Of a DNA stretch of 64,000 nt, positions 45,582-54,143 are shown piece by piece. The DNA is taken from the NCBI RefSeq assembly GCF_009857135.1, contig NZ_CP047318.1, positions 2,170,001 to 2,234,000 of the forward strand, given 5' to 3'. This stretch comes from Streptomyces sp. HM190. GTDB taxonomy: Bacteria > Actinomycetota > Actinomycetes > Streptomycetales > Streptomycetaceae. How positions within the stretch are numbered: position 1 is the stretch's first letter; each line of letters starts with the position of its first letter. The notes below the pieces were generated by a model, which searched no databases, was not told where the DNA came from, and saw only the letters and a program-made list of their open reading frames with translations. A program made the translations under genes and the position numbers.

Positions 45582-47160
45582 TCATGTACCGGCTGGTGCG
45601 ATGTGCCAGGTGCCACTGGTGTGGGTGAGTCCGAGGTTGATCAGTCGGCGGAGGTTGAGGGCGGCGGCCCGGGTGTGGAGCCAGGTGTCGTTCTTGATGG
45701 TGCCGCGGTAGCGCAGGCGCCGGTTGCCGTGGTGGACGAGCCAGGCGACGGCGCGTTCGACCGGTGGCCGCCAGCGGCGGTAGTCGGCCTGCCGGGCGGG
45801 GTCGGTGGCCTGGTGGCGGGCGGCTGTCTGGAGGTCGTGGTGCGGGCGGATGGTCAGGATGCGTCCGGCCCTGGCTTTGGTGCACTGCTCGCGCAGGTGG
45901 CAGCCGGTGCATAAGTTGCCGAAGATGGCTTTGCGTTGGCGGTGCTGCCCGCCGGGGTCGGACAGGGCCACGGTGTGTCCGGCCGGGCAGGTCACGGTGG
46001 CGGTGGTGGTGTCGATGGCGAAGTCGTCGAGGGTGAAGCCGCCGGGGACGGCGGGCCGCAGCGGTGCGGGCTTGAGGAACAGCCGGTGCCCTGCCCGGTG
46101 CAGGGCCTGGCGGGCGTCGCCGGTGGAGTAGGCGGTATCACCGAAGGCGTCCACCGGTGTGTCCTCCTCGGCAAGCAGGTCCAGTCCGACGGCGGCCTCG
46201 TGGTGTTCGGGCCCGGCGCCGGGCCGCAGGGCGACGGCGGTGTACAAGCCGGTCTCGGGCTCGACGGCCAGGTGGGCCTTGAAGCCGTCCTGCCGGTGGG
46301 AGCGGGTCTTGTGCACGTGCCGGGCTTCCGGATCGGCGGTGGAGACCATCCGGTTCGGGGCGGTGCCTTGGGTGATGCGCCAGCGTCCGTCGCGGCCGTC
46401 GGAGTCCTCGGCGGGCTCGACGTCCTGGCCGGCGACCAGGGCCAGGATGCCCACCGCGTTCGCGGCTTTGTCGCCGAGCTGCTGGTCGGGCAGGTGGCCC
46501 AGCAGCCGCAGGGCATCTGTGACCAGTGCGTCGACCAGCTCGGCGCGGGCCTGCTCGTCGTTCCAGGCGATGCGGGGCTTGCCCGGGCCGGTGTAGTCGT
46601 GCGCGGTGCATCGCGCAGAGGCGACCGCTTCGGCGCCGGGGACCTCGCGGATCACCGCGCGGACGGCGGCGATGATCTGGGTGACGGTGTCCTGGGTGGC
46701 GACCGCGTCGTCCAGCACGGTGGAGTCCAGCGCCCGGCGGTGCCTGCCCTTGAGGACGCCGGTGGCCTTCACGACCTCGCGCACGGCCTCGAAGATCCGG
46801 TTCGGGCGGGCGGAACGGGCCAGCCGGCGGCGGAAGTAGGCCAGCAGCGACGGATCGAACGCCATGTCGTGAAGTCCCAGCCCGCATGCGGCCTTCCACC
46901 GCAGGTCGCACCGCAGTTCCTGCACCGTCTCGAAGTCCGACAGCCCGTGCAGGGCCTGCAAGGTGATCGCGGCGGCCAGGATCTGCGGCGGCATGCTCGG
47001 CCGTCCGTTCGCCGACGGGTACATGTCCGTGAACATCTCAGCCGGGAACAGCTCGCCACGATGCTCGGCCAGGAACGCGAACACACTCCCCCGCCGGAAT
47101 CAGTTCCCGGCAGGTCTCCCACACGTCCGGCCCGACCGTCTCGCCGACCCACTCACCCAT
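45582..47160 (-). pseudogene. IS1182-family transposase, frameshifted near its start
   Basis: The main frame (from GTG 47084) gives 500 residues starting FAFLAEHRGELFPAEMF, with the DDE transposase core (DSTVLDDAVA, FGDTAYSTGD, a Cys-rich CTGCHLREQC insert and RPPVERAVAWLVHHGNRRLRY). Its start codon is really an internal Val. An ATG at 47160 opens another frame, GEWVGETVGPDVWETCRELIPAG, which would join the main frame if one base were removed from the five-G run at 47088-47092. I conclude a one-base insertion, real or a sequencing error. A TTA leucine codon at 45912-45914 makes translation depend on bldA tRNA. Confidence 0.82.
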
Positions 47161-47210
47161 CGCCACATGACGAGTCTGGCCCTGCCGCTGACACGGCAGG
47201 GCCAGAACCC

Positions 47211-47232
47211 AAGATCTTCATCAGCCTTCTAG
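47211..47232 (-). repeat. Right inverted repeat and target duplication of the IS
   Basis: Exact reverse complement of the left end. Its outer CTAG overlaps the last codon boundary and stop codon of aroH. Confidence 0.92.
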
Positions 47233-48578
47233 TCGCGGTACAGCTCCGCGACCAGGAAGGCCAGGTCGAGGGACTGGCTGCGGTTGAGCCGGGGGTCGCA
47301 GGCGGTCTCGTAGCGCTGGTGCAGGTCGTCGACGAAGATCTCGTCGCCGCCGCCCACGCACTCGGTGACGTCGTCACCGGTGAGCTCGACGTGGATGCCG
47401 CCGGGGTGGGTGCCCAGCGCCTTGTGGACCTCGAAGAAGCCCTTGACCTCGTCGAGCACGTCGTCGAAGCGGCGGGTCTTGTGGCCGGAGGCCGCTTCGA
47501 AGGTGTTGCCGTGCATCGGGTCCGTCACCCAGGCGACGGTCGCCCCGGAGGCCGTGACCTTCTCGACCAGCTCGGGCAGCTTGTCGCGGACCTTGTCCGC
47601 GCCCATGCGCACGATGAAGGTGAGACGGCCGGGCTCGCGCTCCGGGTCGAGGCGATCGATGTACTGCAGCGCGTCCTCGGCGGTGGTCGTCGGGCCGAGC
47701 TTGATGCCGATCGGGTTGCGGATCCTGGACGCGAACTCGATGTGCGCGTGGTCCAGCTGCCGGGTGCGCTCACCGATCCACACCATGTGCGCGGAGACGT
47801 CGTACAGGTGCCCCGTGCGCGAGTCGACGCGGGTCAGCGCCGACTCGTAGTCCAGCAGCAGCGCCTCGTGCGAGGAGAAGAACTCGACGGTGCGGAACTC
47901 CTCCGGGTCGGCCCCGCAGGCGTGCATGAAGTTCAGCGCGTTGTCGATCTCACGGGCGAGCTGCTCGTAGCGCTGGCCGGACGGGGACGACTTCACGAAG
48001 TCCTGGTTCCAGGCGTGGACCTGGCGCAGGTCGGCGTAGCCGCCGGTGGTGAAGGCGCGCACGAGGTTCAGCGTGGAGGCGGAGGCATGGTACATCCGCT
48101 TCAGGCGCTCGGGGTCCGGTACGCGGGCCGCCTCGGTGAAGTCGAAGCCGTTGACGGAGTCGCCCCGGTAGGTGGGCAGGGTCACGCCGTCGCGGGTCTC
48201 GGTCGGCTTGGAGCGCGGCTTGGAGTACTGGCCGGCGATGCGGCCCACCTTCACGACGGGGACGGACGCCGCGTACGTGAGGACGGCACCCATCTGGAGC
48301 AGCGTCTTCAGCTTGTTGCGGATGTGGTCCGCCGAGACGGCGTCGAAGGCCTCGGCGCAGTCGCCGCCCTGGAGGAGGAACGCCTCTCCCTTGGCGACGG
48401 ACGCCATCCGGGCGCGCAGCTGGTCGCACTCGCCCGCGAAGACGAGCGGCGGATACGACTCGAGCTCCGCAACGACTGCGCGCAGAGCCTCGGGGTCGGG
48501 GTACTCGGGCTGCTGCGCCGCGGGCAGGTCTCGCCAGGTGTTGCCAGCGCTCGCGCTGGACTTAGCGTTCACGGTCAC
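47229..48578 (-). CDS. aroH: Class II DAHP synthase (first shikimate step)
   Basis: 449 residues from GTG 48578 (TVNAKSSASAGNTWRDLP), seven bases after a -10 box; a GTG three codons upstream is possible. Class II (plant/actinobacterial) motifs are LVFAGECDQLRARM, AFLLQGGDCAEAF, KVGRIAGQYSKPRS, FFSSHEALLL, IGIKLGPTT, WVTDPMHGNT and GGIHVELTGDDVTECVGG. It condenses PEP and erythrose-4-P. The C-terminus is intact, but its TAG stop is now formed by the end of the IS. It sits next to the Trp attenuator and trpEG, which read the other way. Confidence 0.95.
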   Translation of the reverse strand: MTVNAKSSASAGNTWRDLPAAQQPEYPDPEALRAVVAELESYPPLVFAGECDQLRARMASVAKGEAFLLQGGDCAEAFDAVSADHIRNKLKTLLQMGAVLTYAASVPVVKVGRIAGQYSKPRSKPTETRDGVTLPTYRGDSVNGFDFTEAARVPDPERLKRMYHASASTLNLVRAFTTGGYADLRQVHAWNQDFVKSSPSGQRYEQLAREIDNALNFMHACGADPEEFRTVEFFSSHEALLLDYESALTRVDSRTGHLYDVSAHMVWIGERTRQLDHAHIEFASRIRNPIGIKLGPTTTAEDALQYIDRLDPEREPGRLTFIVRMGADKVRDKLPELVEKVTASGATVAWVTDPMHGNTFEAASGHKTRRFDDVLDEVKGFFEVHKALGTHPGGIHVELTGDDVTECVGGGDEIFVDDLHQRYETACDPRLNRSQSLDLAFLVAELYRD

Positions 48579-48585
48579 GACGTCC

Positions 48586-48591
48586 ACATTA
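48586..48591 (-). promoter_or_regulatory. Candidate -10 box, leaderless aroH
   Basis: TAATGT on the minus strand is seven bases before the GTG at 48578; no ribosome-binding site is seen. A -35 is unclear. Confidence 0.4.
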
Positions 48592-48676
48592 CGGGGTCAT
48601 GTCGGGCGTCCATTCCCCTGCTCATCAAGTGAGACGGACCCCGCTCGATCGGGACGGGACCCGCGGGCGCGGCTCG

Positions 48677-48706
48677 TGGCGTCCGCGGGACCGTCTCCGG
48701 TAGGGT
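48677..48706 (+). promoter_or_regulatory. Candidate promoter of trpL-trpEG
   Basis: TAGGGT (48701-48706) is a good -10 and TGGCGT lies 18 bases upstream as a poor -35. The leader-peptide ATG is seven bases after the -10, so the leader would be made without an untranslated lead. Confidence 0.5.
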
Positions 48707-48713
48707 GCGGCGC

Positions 48714-48770
48714 ATGGTCGCGCACTCGAACCAGAACTGGTGGTGGACCGCTCATCCGGCGGCCCACTGA
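48714..48770 (+). CDS. trpL: Tryptophan leader peptide TrpL
   Basis: 18 residues, MVAHSNQNWWWTAHPAAH, with three consecutive Trp codons. It is followed by a terminator at 48793-48817 and trpEG at 48904. When Trp-tRNA is scarce the ribosome stalls on the Trp codons and the terminator does not form. Streptomyces venezuelae is known to use such an attenuator. Too short for routine gene calling. Confidence 0.93.
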   Translation: MVAHSNQNWWWTAHPAAH

Positions 48771-48792
48771 CTGCGCGTACGCACGACTTCGC

Positions 48793-48817
48793 GAAGGCCG
48801 CCCGAGGGGCGGCCTTC
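48793..48817 (+). terminator. Trp attenuator terminator
   Basis: An 11-bp stem (48793-48803 with 48807-48817, loop GAG) followed by CGTGTTT. It starts 23 bases after the leader stop codon and 87 bases before trpEG. The leader region between contains bases that could form the competing antiterminator. Confidence 0.85.
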
Positions 48818-48903
48818 CGTGTTTCCACCACCGGGCCGTCCCTCCTCGACCACCGCACTGGTCACGCACCGATCACGCACCGATCAGCCACGAGGAGAAC
48901 CCC

Positions 48904-50781
48904 ATGGACCTGGCTCGGCTCCGGCACGACCCCCGACCGTTCGCGCTGCTGCGCCGCCGCACCCCCGGCCTGCACGACCACGACACCGTGGAGGTGCTGA
49001 TCGGCCCGGTCACCACCTGCGAGCGGCTCGCCGACCTCCCCGACGAAGGGCTGGCCCTCGTCCCGTTCCGGCAGATCCGCGAACGGGGCTTCGACGTCCG
49101 TGACGACGGCACGCCCCTGTCGGTGCTCGTGCCGGAGGAGTCGTACGCGCTGCCGCTGGAGCGGGCGCTGGCCGGGCTGCCCGCGCACGACGTGCAGGTC
49201 GAGGGCGGGGGCTTCGACGTCGACGACGAGGAGTACGCGCGGATCGTCGACCGGGTGCTGCGCGAGGAGATCGGGCGGGGCGAGGGCGCGAACTTCGTGA
49301 TCCGGCGGACGTACGAGGGCGGCATCCCGGGCTTCGGCCGGGCCGACGCGCTGGCGCTGTTCCGGCGGCTGCTGGAGGGCGAGCGGGGCGCGTACTGGAC
49401 GTTCGTGGTGCACACCGGGGACCGGACCCTCGTCGGGGCGAGCCCCGAGGTGCACGTCCGGATGTCCGGCGGGACCGTCGTGATGAACCCGATCAGCGGC
49501 ACCTACCGCTATCCGGCCGGCGGGCCGACGCCGGAGGACCTGCTGGCCTTCCTCGCCGACGGCAAGGAGATCGAGGAGCTGTCGATGGTCGTCGACGAGG
49601 AGCTCAAGATGATGTGCACGGTCGGCGACATGGGCGGGGTGGTGATCGGGCCCCGGCTGAAGGAGATGGCACACCTCGCGCACACCGAGTACGAGCTGCG
49701 CGGACGTTCCTCGCTGGACGTGCGCGACGTCCTGCGCGAGACCATGTTCGCGGCGACCGTCACCGGGTCGCCCGTGCAGAACGCCTGCCGGGTCATCGAA
49801 CGGTACGAGCCCGTCGGGCGGGACGGTGTCGCGCGCGGCTACTACGCGGGGGCGCTCGCGCTGCTGGGCCGGGACGAGGGCGGGGCGCAGACCCTGGACT
49901 CGCCGATCCTGATCCGGACGGCCGACATCGCGGCCGACGGCAGGCTGCGGGTGCCCGTCGGCGCCACGCTCGTCCGGGGCTCCGACCCGGCGGGCGAGGT
50001 CGCCGAGACCCACGCCAAGGCGGCCGGGGTGCTGGCGGCGCTCGGGGTGCGGCCCGGACGGCCGGAGCGGGAGCGGGCGCGGCCGGGGCTCGCGGAGGAC
50101 CCCCGGGTGCGGGCGGCGCTGGACGGGCGGCGCGCGTCGCTGGCGCCGTTCTGGCTGCGGATGCAGGACCGCACGGCGGAGCTGACCGGGCACGCGCTGG
50201 TGGTGGACGCGGAGGACACGTTCACCGCGATGCTCGCGCACCTGCTGCGGTCCTCGGGGCTGGAGGTGACGGTACGGCGCTACGACGAGCCGGGGCTGCG
50301 GGAGGCCGTGCTCGGGCACGCCGGGGTGGTCGTCCTGGGGCCGGGGCCCGGTGACCCGGGGGACGCGGACGACCCGAAGATGCGGTTCCTGCGGGGGCTG
50401 ACCGCCGAGGTACTCCGGGACCATCGGCACGGGGTGCTCGGGGTGTGTCTCGGGCACGAGCTGATCGCGGCGGAGCTGGGGCTGGAGATCGTGCGCAAGG
50501 AGGTGCCCTACCAGGGGGCGCAGACCTCGGTCGACCTGTTCGGGCGCGAGGAGGTCGTCGGCTTCTACAACAGCTTCGTGGCGCGCTGCGACGACGCGGC
50601 GGCCGGGGAGCTGGCCGCGCGCGGGGTGGAGGTCAGCCGCAGCGGCGGCGGGGAGGTGCACGCACTGCGCGGGCCCGGGTTCGCGGGGGTGCAGTTCCAT
50701 CCGGAGTCGGTGCTGACGCTGGACGGGGTGACCGTGGTGCGGGAGCTGGTGGCCGGGTTGCGGGTCCTTCGGGCCCGGTAG
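48904..50781 (+). CDS. trpEG: Fused anthranilate synthase (TrpE-TrpG)
   Basis: 625 residues from ATG 48904, with GAGGAGAA upstream. The chorismate-binding TrpE half is about 1-400 (MNPISGTYRYP, KEIEELSMVVDEELKMM, VTGSPVQNACRVIERYEPVGR, GYYAGALALLGRDEGG). The glutamine amidotransferase half is about 440-620, with nucleophile Cys515 in GVCLGHELIAAELG and His/Glu in FAGVQFHPESVLTL. CLGHE has Glu where most members have Gln. It makes anthranilate, first step to Trp. The N-terminus is short and lacks the usual LLES feedback motif that I could recognise. Confidence 0.93.
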   Translation: MDLARLRHDPRPFALLRRRTPGLHDHDTVEVLIGPVTTCERLADLPDEGLALVPFRQIRERGFDVRDDGTPLSVLVPEESYALPLERALAGLPAHDVQVEGGGFDVDDEEYARIVDRVLREEIGRGEGANFVIRRTYEGGIPGFGRADALALFRRLLEGERGAYWTFVVHTGDRTLVGASPEVHVRMSGGTVVMNPISGTYRYPAGGPTPEDLLAFLADGKEIEELSMVVDEELKMMCTVGDMGGVVIGPRLKEMAHLAHTEYELRGRSSLDVRDVLRETMFAATVTGSPVQNACRVIERYEPVGRDGVARGYYAGALALLGRDEGGAQTLDSPILIRTADIAADGRLRVPVGATLVRGSDPAGEVAETHAKAAGVLAALGVRPGRPERERARPGLAEDPRVRAALDGRRASLAPFWLRMQDRTAELTGHALVVDAEDTFTAMLAHLLRSSGLEVTVRRYDEPGLREAVLGHAGVVVLGPGPGDPGDADDPKMRFLRGLTAEVLRDHRHGVLGVCLGHELIAAELGLEIVRKEVPYQGAQTSVDLFGREEVVGFYNSFVARCDDAAAGELAARGVEVSRSGGGEVHALRGPGFAGVQFHPESVLTLDGVTVVRELVAGLRVLRAR

Positions 50782-50788
50782 GCCCGGG

Positions 50789-50868
50789 TGCCGGGTGCGG
50801 GTGGGTGGAGGCTGGTCGCGCCCCTGAGGGGAACGGAGCGGGAGACCACGCACCACCCGCACCCGGCA
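50789..50868. terminator. Branched hairpin between trpEG and pfkA
   Basis: A perfect 16-bp stem (50789-50804 with 50853-50868) encloses a 48-base loop that holds a second small hairpin CCCC-TGA-GGGG (50821-50831). It lies between two convergent genes and likely ends both. Confidence 0.6.
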
Positions 50869-50891
50869 ACGCGCGCGGGCCCCTCCCCCGG

Positions 50892-51920
50892 TCAGCCGAA
50901 GAAGACGCCGACCTCGTCGTACAGCGCGGGGTCCACCGTCTTCAGCTTGGCCGTGGCGTCGGCGATGGGGACGCGGACGATGTCCGTGCCGCGCAGCGCG
51001 ACCATCGTGCCGAAGTCCCCGTCGCGGACCGCGTCGATCGCGTGGAGCCCGAACCGCGTGGCGAGCCAGCGGTCGAACGCGCTCGGCGTGCCGCCGCGCT
51101 GGACGTGGCCGAGGACGGTCGTACGGGCCTCCTTGCCCGTGCGCCTCTCGATCTCCTTGGCCAGCCATTCGCCGACCCCGGAGAGCCGGACGTGCCCGAA
51201 GGAGTCCAGGGACTCGTCCTTCAGGACCATCTGGCCGTCCTTGGGCATCGCGCCCTCCGCCACGACCACGATCGGCGCGTAGGAGGCCCTGAAGCGGGAC
51301 GCCACCCAGGCGCACACCTTCTCGACGTCGAAGCGCTGCTCGGGGATGAGGATGACGTTGGCGCCGCCGGCCAGGCCGGAGTGGATGGCGATCCACCCGG
51401 CGTGGCGGCCCATCACCTCCACCACCAGGACCCGCATGTGGGACTCGGCCGTGGTGTGCAGCCGGTCGATCGCCTCGGTCGCGATGCCCACGGCCGTGTC
51501 GAAACCGAAGGTGTAGTCCGTGGCCGACAGGTCGTTGTCGATGGTCTTCGGGACGCCCACGCAGGGCACGCCGTACTCGTCCGACAGGCGCCCGGCCACG
51601 CCCAGCGTGTCCTCGCCGCCGATGGCGACGAGCGCCTCGACCTCCTGCTTGGCGAGGTTGTCCTTGATGCGGCGGATGCCGCTCTCCTCCTTGAGCGGGT
51701 TGGTGCGCGAGGAGCCGAGGATGGTGCCGCCGCGCGGCAGGATGCCGCGTACGGCGGGGATGTCGAGGCGGACGGTGTCGTTCTCGAGCGGACCCCGCCA
51801 GCCGTCCCGGAAGCCTACGAAGTCATAGCCGTACTCCTGAACGCCCTTGCGGACGATGGCCCGGATGACGGCGTTGAGCCCGGGGCAGTCGCCGCCACCG
51901 GTCAGTACTCCGACCCGCAT
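50892..51920 (-). CDS. pfkA: Phosphofructokinase, PPi-type active-site residues
   Basis: 342 residues. Motifs are VLTGGGDCPGLNAVIRAIV, GGTILGSSRTNP, AIGGEDTLGVAG, PKTIDNDLSATDYTFGFDTA, VEVMGRHAGWIAIHSGLAGGANVILIPE and LGHVQRGGTPSAFDR. Asp104 (in GGED) and Lys125 (in PKTIDND) are the residues seen in pyrophosphate-dependent enzymes; ATP-dependent PFKs have Gly at both. It belongs to the mixed group III of actinobacteria, so PPi or mixed donor use is possible. The product is fructose 1,6-bisphosphate. Confidence 0.92.
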   Translation of the reverse strand: MRVGVLTGGGDCPGLNAVIRAIVRKGVQEYGYDFVGFRDGWRGPLENDTVRLDIPAVRGILPRGGTILGSSRTNPLKEESGIRRIKDNLAKQEVEALVAIGGEDTLGVAGRLSDEYGVPCVGVPKTIDNDLSATDYTFGFDTAVGIATEAIDRLHTTAESHMRVLVVEVMGRHAGWIAIHSGLAGGANVILIPEQRFDVEKVCAWVASRFRASYAPIVVVAEGAMPKDGQMVLKDESLDSFGHVRLSGVGEWLAKEIERRTGKEARTTVLGHVQRGGTPSAFDRWLATRFGLHAIDAVRDGDFGTMVALRGTDIVRVPIADATAKLKTVDPALYDEVGVFFG

Positions 51921-52106
51921 GGAAATATCCCTTCACCGCGGTTGCCGTAAGCCTTCCGCAGCACCGTAATGGTGACGCAGGTCACTTCGACATGACCGGG
52001 TAGAGGCAATTCCGGTGAACTGTCGGGCGGTTGGTTTACTCCTCGGATTGATCTATGGGCGCATTTGTCGATCCGCGCGGGCCGGGGCGGCAGGGCCGGC
52101 GGCCGG

Positions 52107-52832
52107 CTACGCGTCGTCGAGACCGCGTTCGATGGCGTAGCGGACCAGTTCCACCCGGTTGTGAAGCTGCAGCTTGCCGAGGGTGTTCTGCACGTGGTTC
52201 TGGACGGTGCGGTGCGAGATGACGAGGCGTTCGGCGATCTGCTTGTAGCTCAGGCCCTTGGCGACGAGCCGGAGCACCTCCGTCTCACGGTCGGTGAGCT
52301 GCGGCGCCTTCGGCTCGTCGGCACCCGCGGCGGGCGTCGGCTCGGAGGCGAGACGGCGGTACTCGCCGAGGACGAGGCCGGCGAGTCCGGGGGTGAAGAC
52401 GGGGTCACCGACGGCGGTGCGGCGCACGGCGTCGATCAGTTCCTCGGTCGAGGCGGACTTCAGCAGGTAGCCGGTGGCGCCGGACTTCACCGCCTCCAGC
52501 ACGTCCGCGTGCTCGCCGCTCGCCGACAGCACGAGGACGCGCAGGGCCGGGTTGGCGCCGACCAGTTCCTTGCAGACCTGGACGCCGGGCTTCGCGGGCA
52601 GGTTGAGGTCCAGCACGAGGACGTCCGGTGCGGCGGCCTTGGCGCGGCGCACCGCCTGGTCGCCGTCGCCCGCCGTGGCGACCACGTCGAAGCCGGACTC
52701 GGTCAGGTCGCGGGCGACGGCGTCGCGCCACATGGGGTGGTCGTCGACCACCATGACCTTGATCGGGTCGCCCGGCCGTTCCCGCCCGTCGACGCCCGAG
52801 GGCTCCTGTCCGTCCAGCACGTTGTCCGTCAC
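52107..52832 (-). CDS. macR: MacR-like response regulator (NarL/LuxR family)
   Basis: 241 residues, GTG start overlapping the kinase stop (GTGA). The receiver domain (about 24-140) has acidic residues in VVDDHPMWRD, phospho-Asp in VLVLDLNLPAKPG and Lys in GATGYLLKSAS. The C-terminal LuxR-type HTH (about 175-235) is LTDRETEVLRLVAKGLSYKQIAERLVISHRTVQNHV. S. coelicolor MacRS affects morphology and actinorhodin; identity is from synteny and motif similarity. Confidence 0.88.
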   Translation of the reverse strand: MTDNVLDGQEPSGVDGRERPGDPIKVMVVDDHPMWRDAVARDLTESGFDVVATAGDGDQAVRRAKAAAPDVLVLDLNLPAKPGVQVCKELVGANPALRVLVLSASGEHADVLEAVKSGATGYLLKSASTEELIDAVRRTAVGDPVFTPGLAGLVLGEYRRLASEPTPAAGADEPKAPQLTDRETEVLRLVAKGLSYKQIAERLVISHRTVQNHVQNTLGKLQLHNRVELVRYAIERGLDDA

Positions 52833-54052
52833 CGCTTCTCCGCCTTCCCCCGTGTGTCCTTCGGTGCTTCCGAGGCCCTGGGTACCTTCAGTTCGACTTC
52901 CGTGCCCTGTCCCGGCACCGAGATCAGCTCGGCCGTGCCGCCGATGTCGCGCAGCCTGCCCCGGATGGACAGGGCCACCCCGAGCCGTCCCTCGCCCTCG
53001 GCCTGGGCGAGCCGCCCCTCGGGGATGCCGGGCCCGTCGTCCCGTACGGTCACGACGACCTCGTCCGTCCAGTCCTCGACCAGGATCCAGGCCCGTGCCC
53101 GCTCACCGGCGTGCCGGCGCACGTTGTCCAGGGCGGCGCCGACGGCGGCGGCCAGCTCCCGTGCGGCGGGCGCGGGCAGCTCCACCGGGGCGCCCGGCTC
53201 GGACAGGGTGACCTTCGCCCCGGCGTAGGGGGCGAGCAGGGAGCGCAGGTCGACGGGGCCGTCGCCGGACTCCGCGGCGTCCGGCTCGTCGACCAACCGG
53301 ACGAACGCCCCCTCGGCCGCGTCCTCCGAGATCCGGGAGACCGGTACGAGGCCGCCGGAGACCAGGGTGCGCAGCGCGACCTCCTGCTCGCCGGCCATCC
53401 GGCCCAGCTCCGCGGCCTCGCCGCCGAGGGCGGTGCCGCGCCGCTGCACCATGGCGAGGACCTGGAGCACGCCGTCGTGGATGTCGCGGGCGAGGCGCTC
53501 CCGTTCGCGGGTGGCGGCCTCGATCTCCAGGGCGCGGGCGAGGGTGCGCTCGGAGGCGCGGGCCACCTCGACGACGTAGCCGATGGCGATGGCGGCGACC
53601 CACACGAGCAGCACGTTGTGGACGGTGTCGCGGGTGGGCGCGCCGCGGTGGACCAGGTTGGCGGCGGCGACGAGGGTGGAGGCGAAGGCCGCCCACCGCC
53701 AGCCGCCCTTGATGGCGAAGGCCAGGACGGCGCCCGCGGTCCATATCGACGGCAGGGTGGGGCCGCCGGCCTCGATCCGCTCCGGCGAGTCGGCGAGCCG
53801 GGTGAGCAGGATGCCGACGACCGCGATGGTGAGGTCGGCGGCGAGGAACCGTTTGGTGCAGCTGGCCGCGTTGGCGACCTTGGGCAGGGTCGCCAGGGTC
53901 CAGCCGGCCAGCACCACGAAGTAGGCGATCGCGAGCCAGGGGCGCGGGAACGTGCCGTACGCGCTGACGAACAGGCCGACGGCGTAGATCGTCGTCAGGA
54001 CGCGGTAGCCGGTGAGCGCGCGCCACAGCGGCAGCTCGACCGACATCCTCAT
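52829..54052 (-). CDS. macS: MacS-like sensor histidine kinase
   Basis: 407 residues from ATG 54052 (AGAGAG upstream); ATGs at 54046 and 54073 are alternatives. About five membrane helices span 15-160. Phospho-His is in RERLARDIHDGVLQVLAMVQRRG (HisKA_3 type), and the ATPase has LDNVRRHAGERAR, VRDDGPGIPEGRL and RLGVALSIRGRLRDIGG. It controls MacR. Sensing is probably at the membrane, ligand unknown. Confidence 0.88.
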   Translation of the reverse strand: MRMSVELPLWRALTGYRVLTTIYAVGLFVSAYGTFPRPWLAIAYFVVLAGWTLATLPKVANAASCTKRFLAADLTIAVVGILLTRLADSPERIEAGGPTLPSIWTAGAVLAFAIKGGWRWAAFASTLVAAANLVHRGAPTRDTVHNVLLVWVAAIAIGYVVEVARASERTLARALEIEAATRERERLARDIHDGVLQVLAMVQRRGTALGGEAAELGRMAGEQEVALRTLVSGGLVPVSRISEDAAEGAFVRLVDEPDAAESGDGPVDLRSLLAPYAGAKVTLSEPGAPVELPAPAARELAAAVGAALDNVRRHAGERARAWILVEDWTDEVVVTVRDDGPGIPEGRLAQAEGEGRLGVALSIRGRLRDIGGTAELISVPGQGTEVELKVPRASEAPKDTRGKAEKR

Positions 54053-54143
54053 GACTCTCTCGCGCCTCGGCATGTGCCCGACCCCCACCCCACCCACGAC
54101 GGACGCGTGGTCCGCACGCGACCGTATCCGCCGAACGCGACCG

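Larger units (their letters stand above)
45519..47232 (-). mobile_element. IS1182-type insertion sequence
   Basis: The element is bounded by CTAG plus an 18-base inverted repeat at each end (45519-45540 and 47211-47232), identical over 22 bases. CTAG is itself palindromic and is best read as a 4-base target duplication. One transposase gene fills the inside, and a terminator follows it. The right-hand CTAG supplies the TAG stop codon of the DAHP synthase gene. Perfect ends suggest recent insertion. Confidence 0.9.

Noticed and set aside
47082..47084. GTG as the real transposase start
   Set aside because: It lies inside a conserved segment and lacks a ribosome-binding site; the upstream ATG frame carries the N-terminus.
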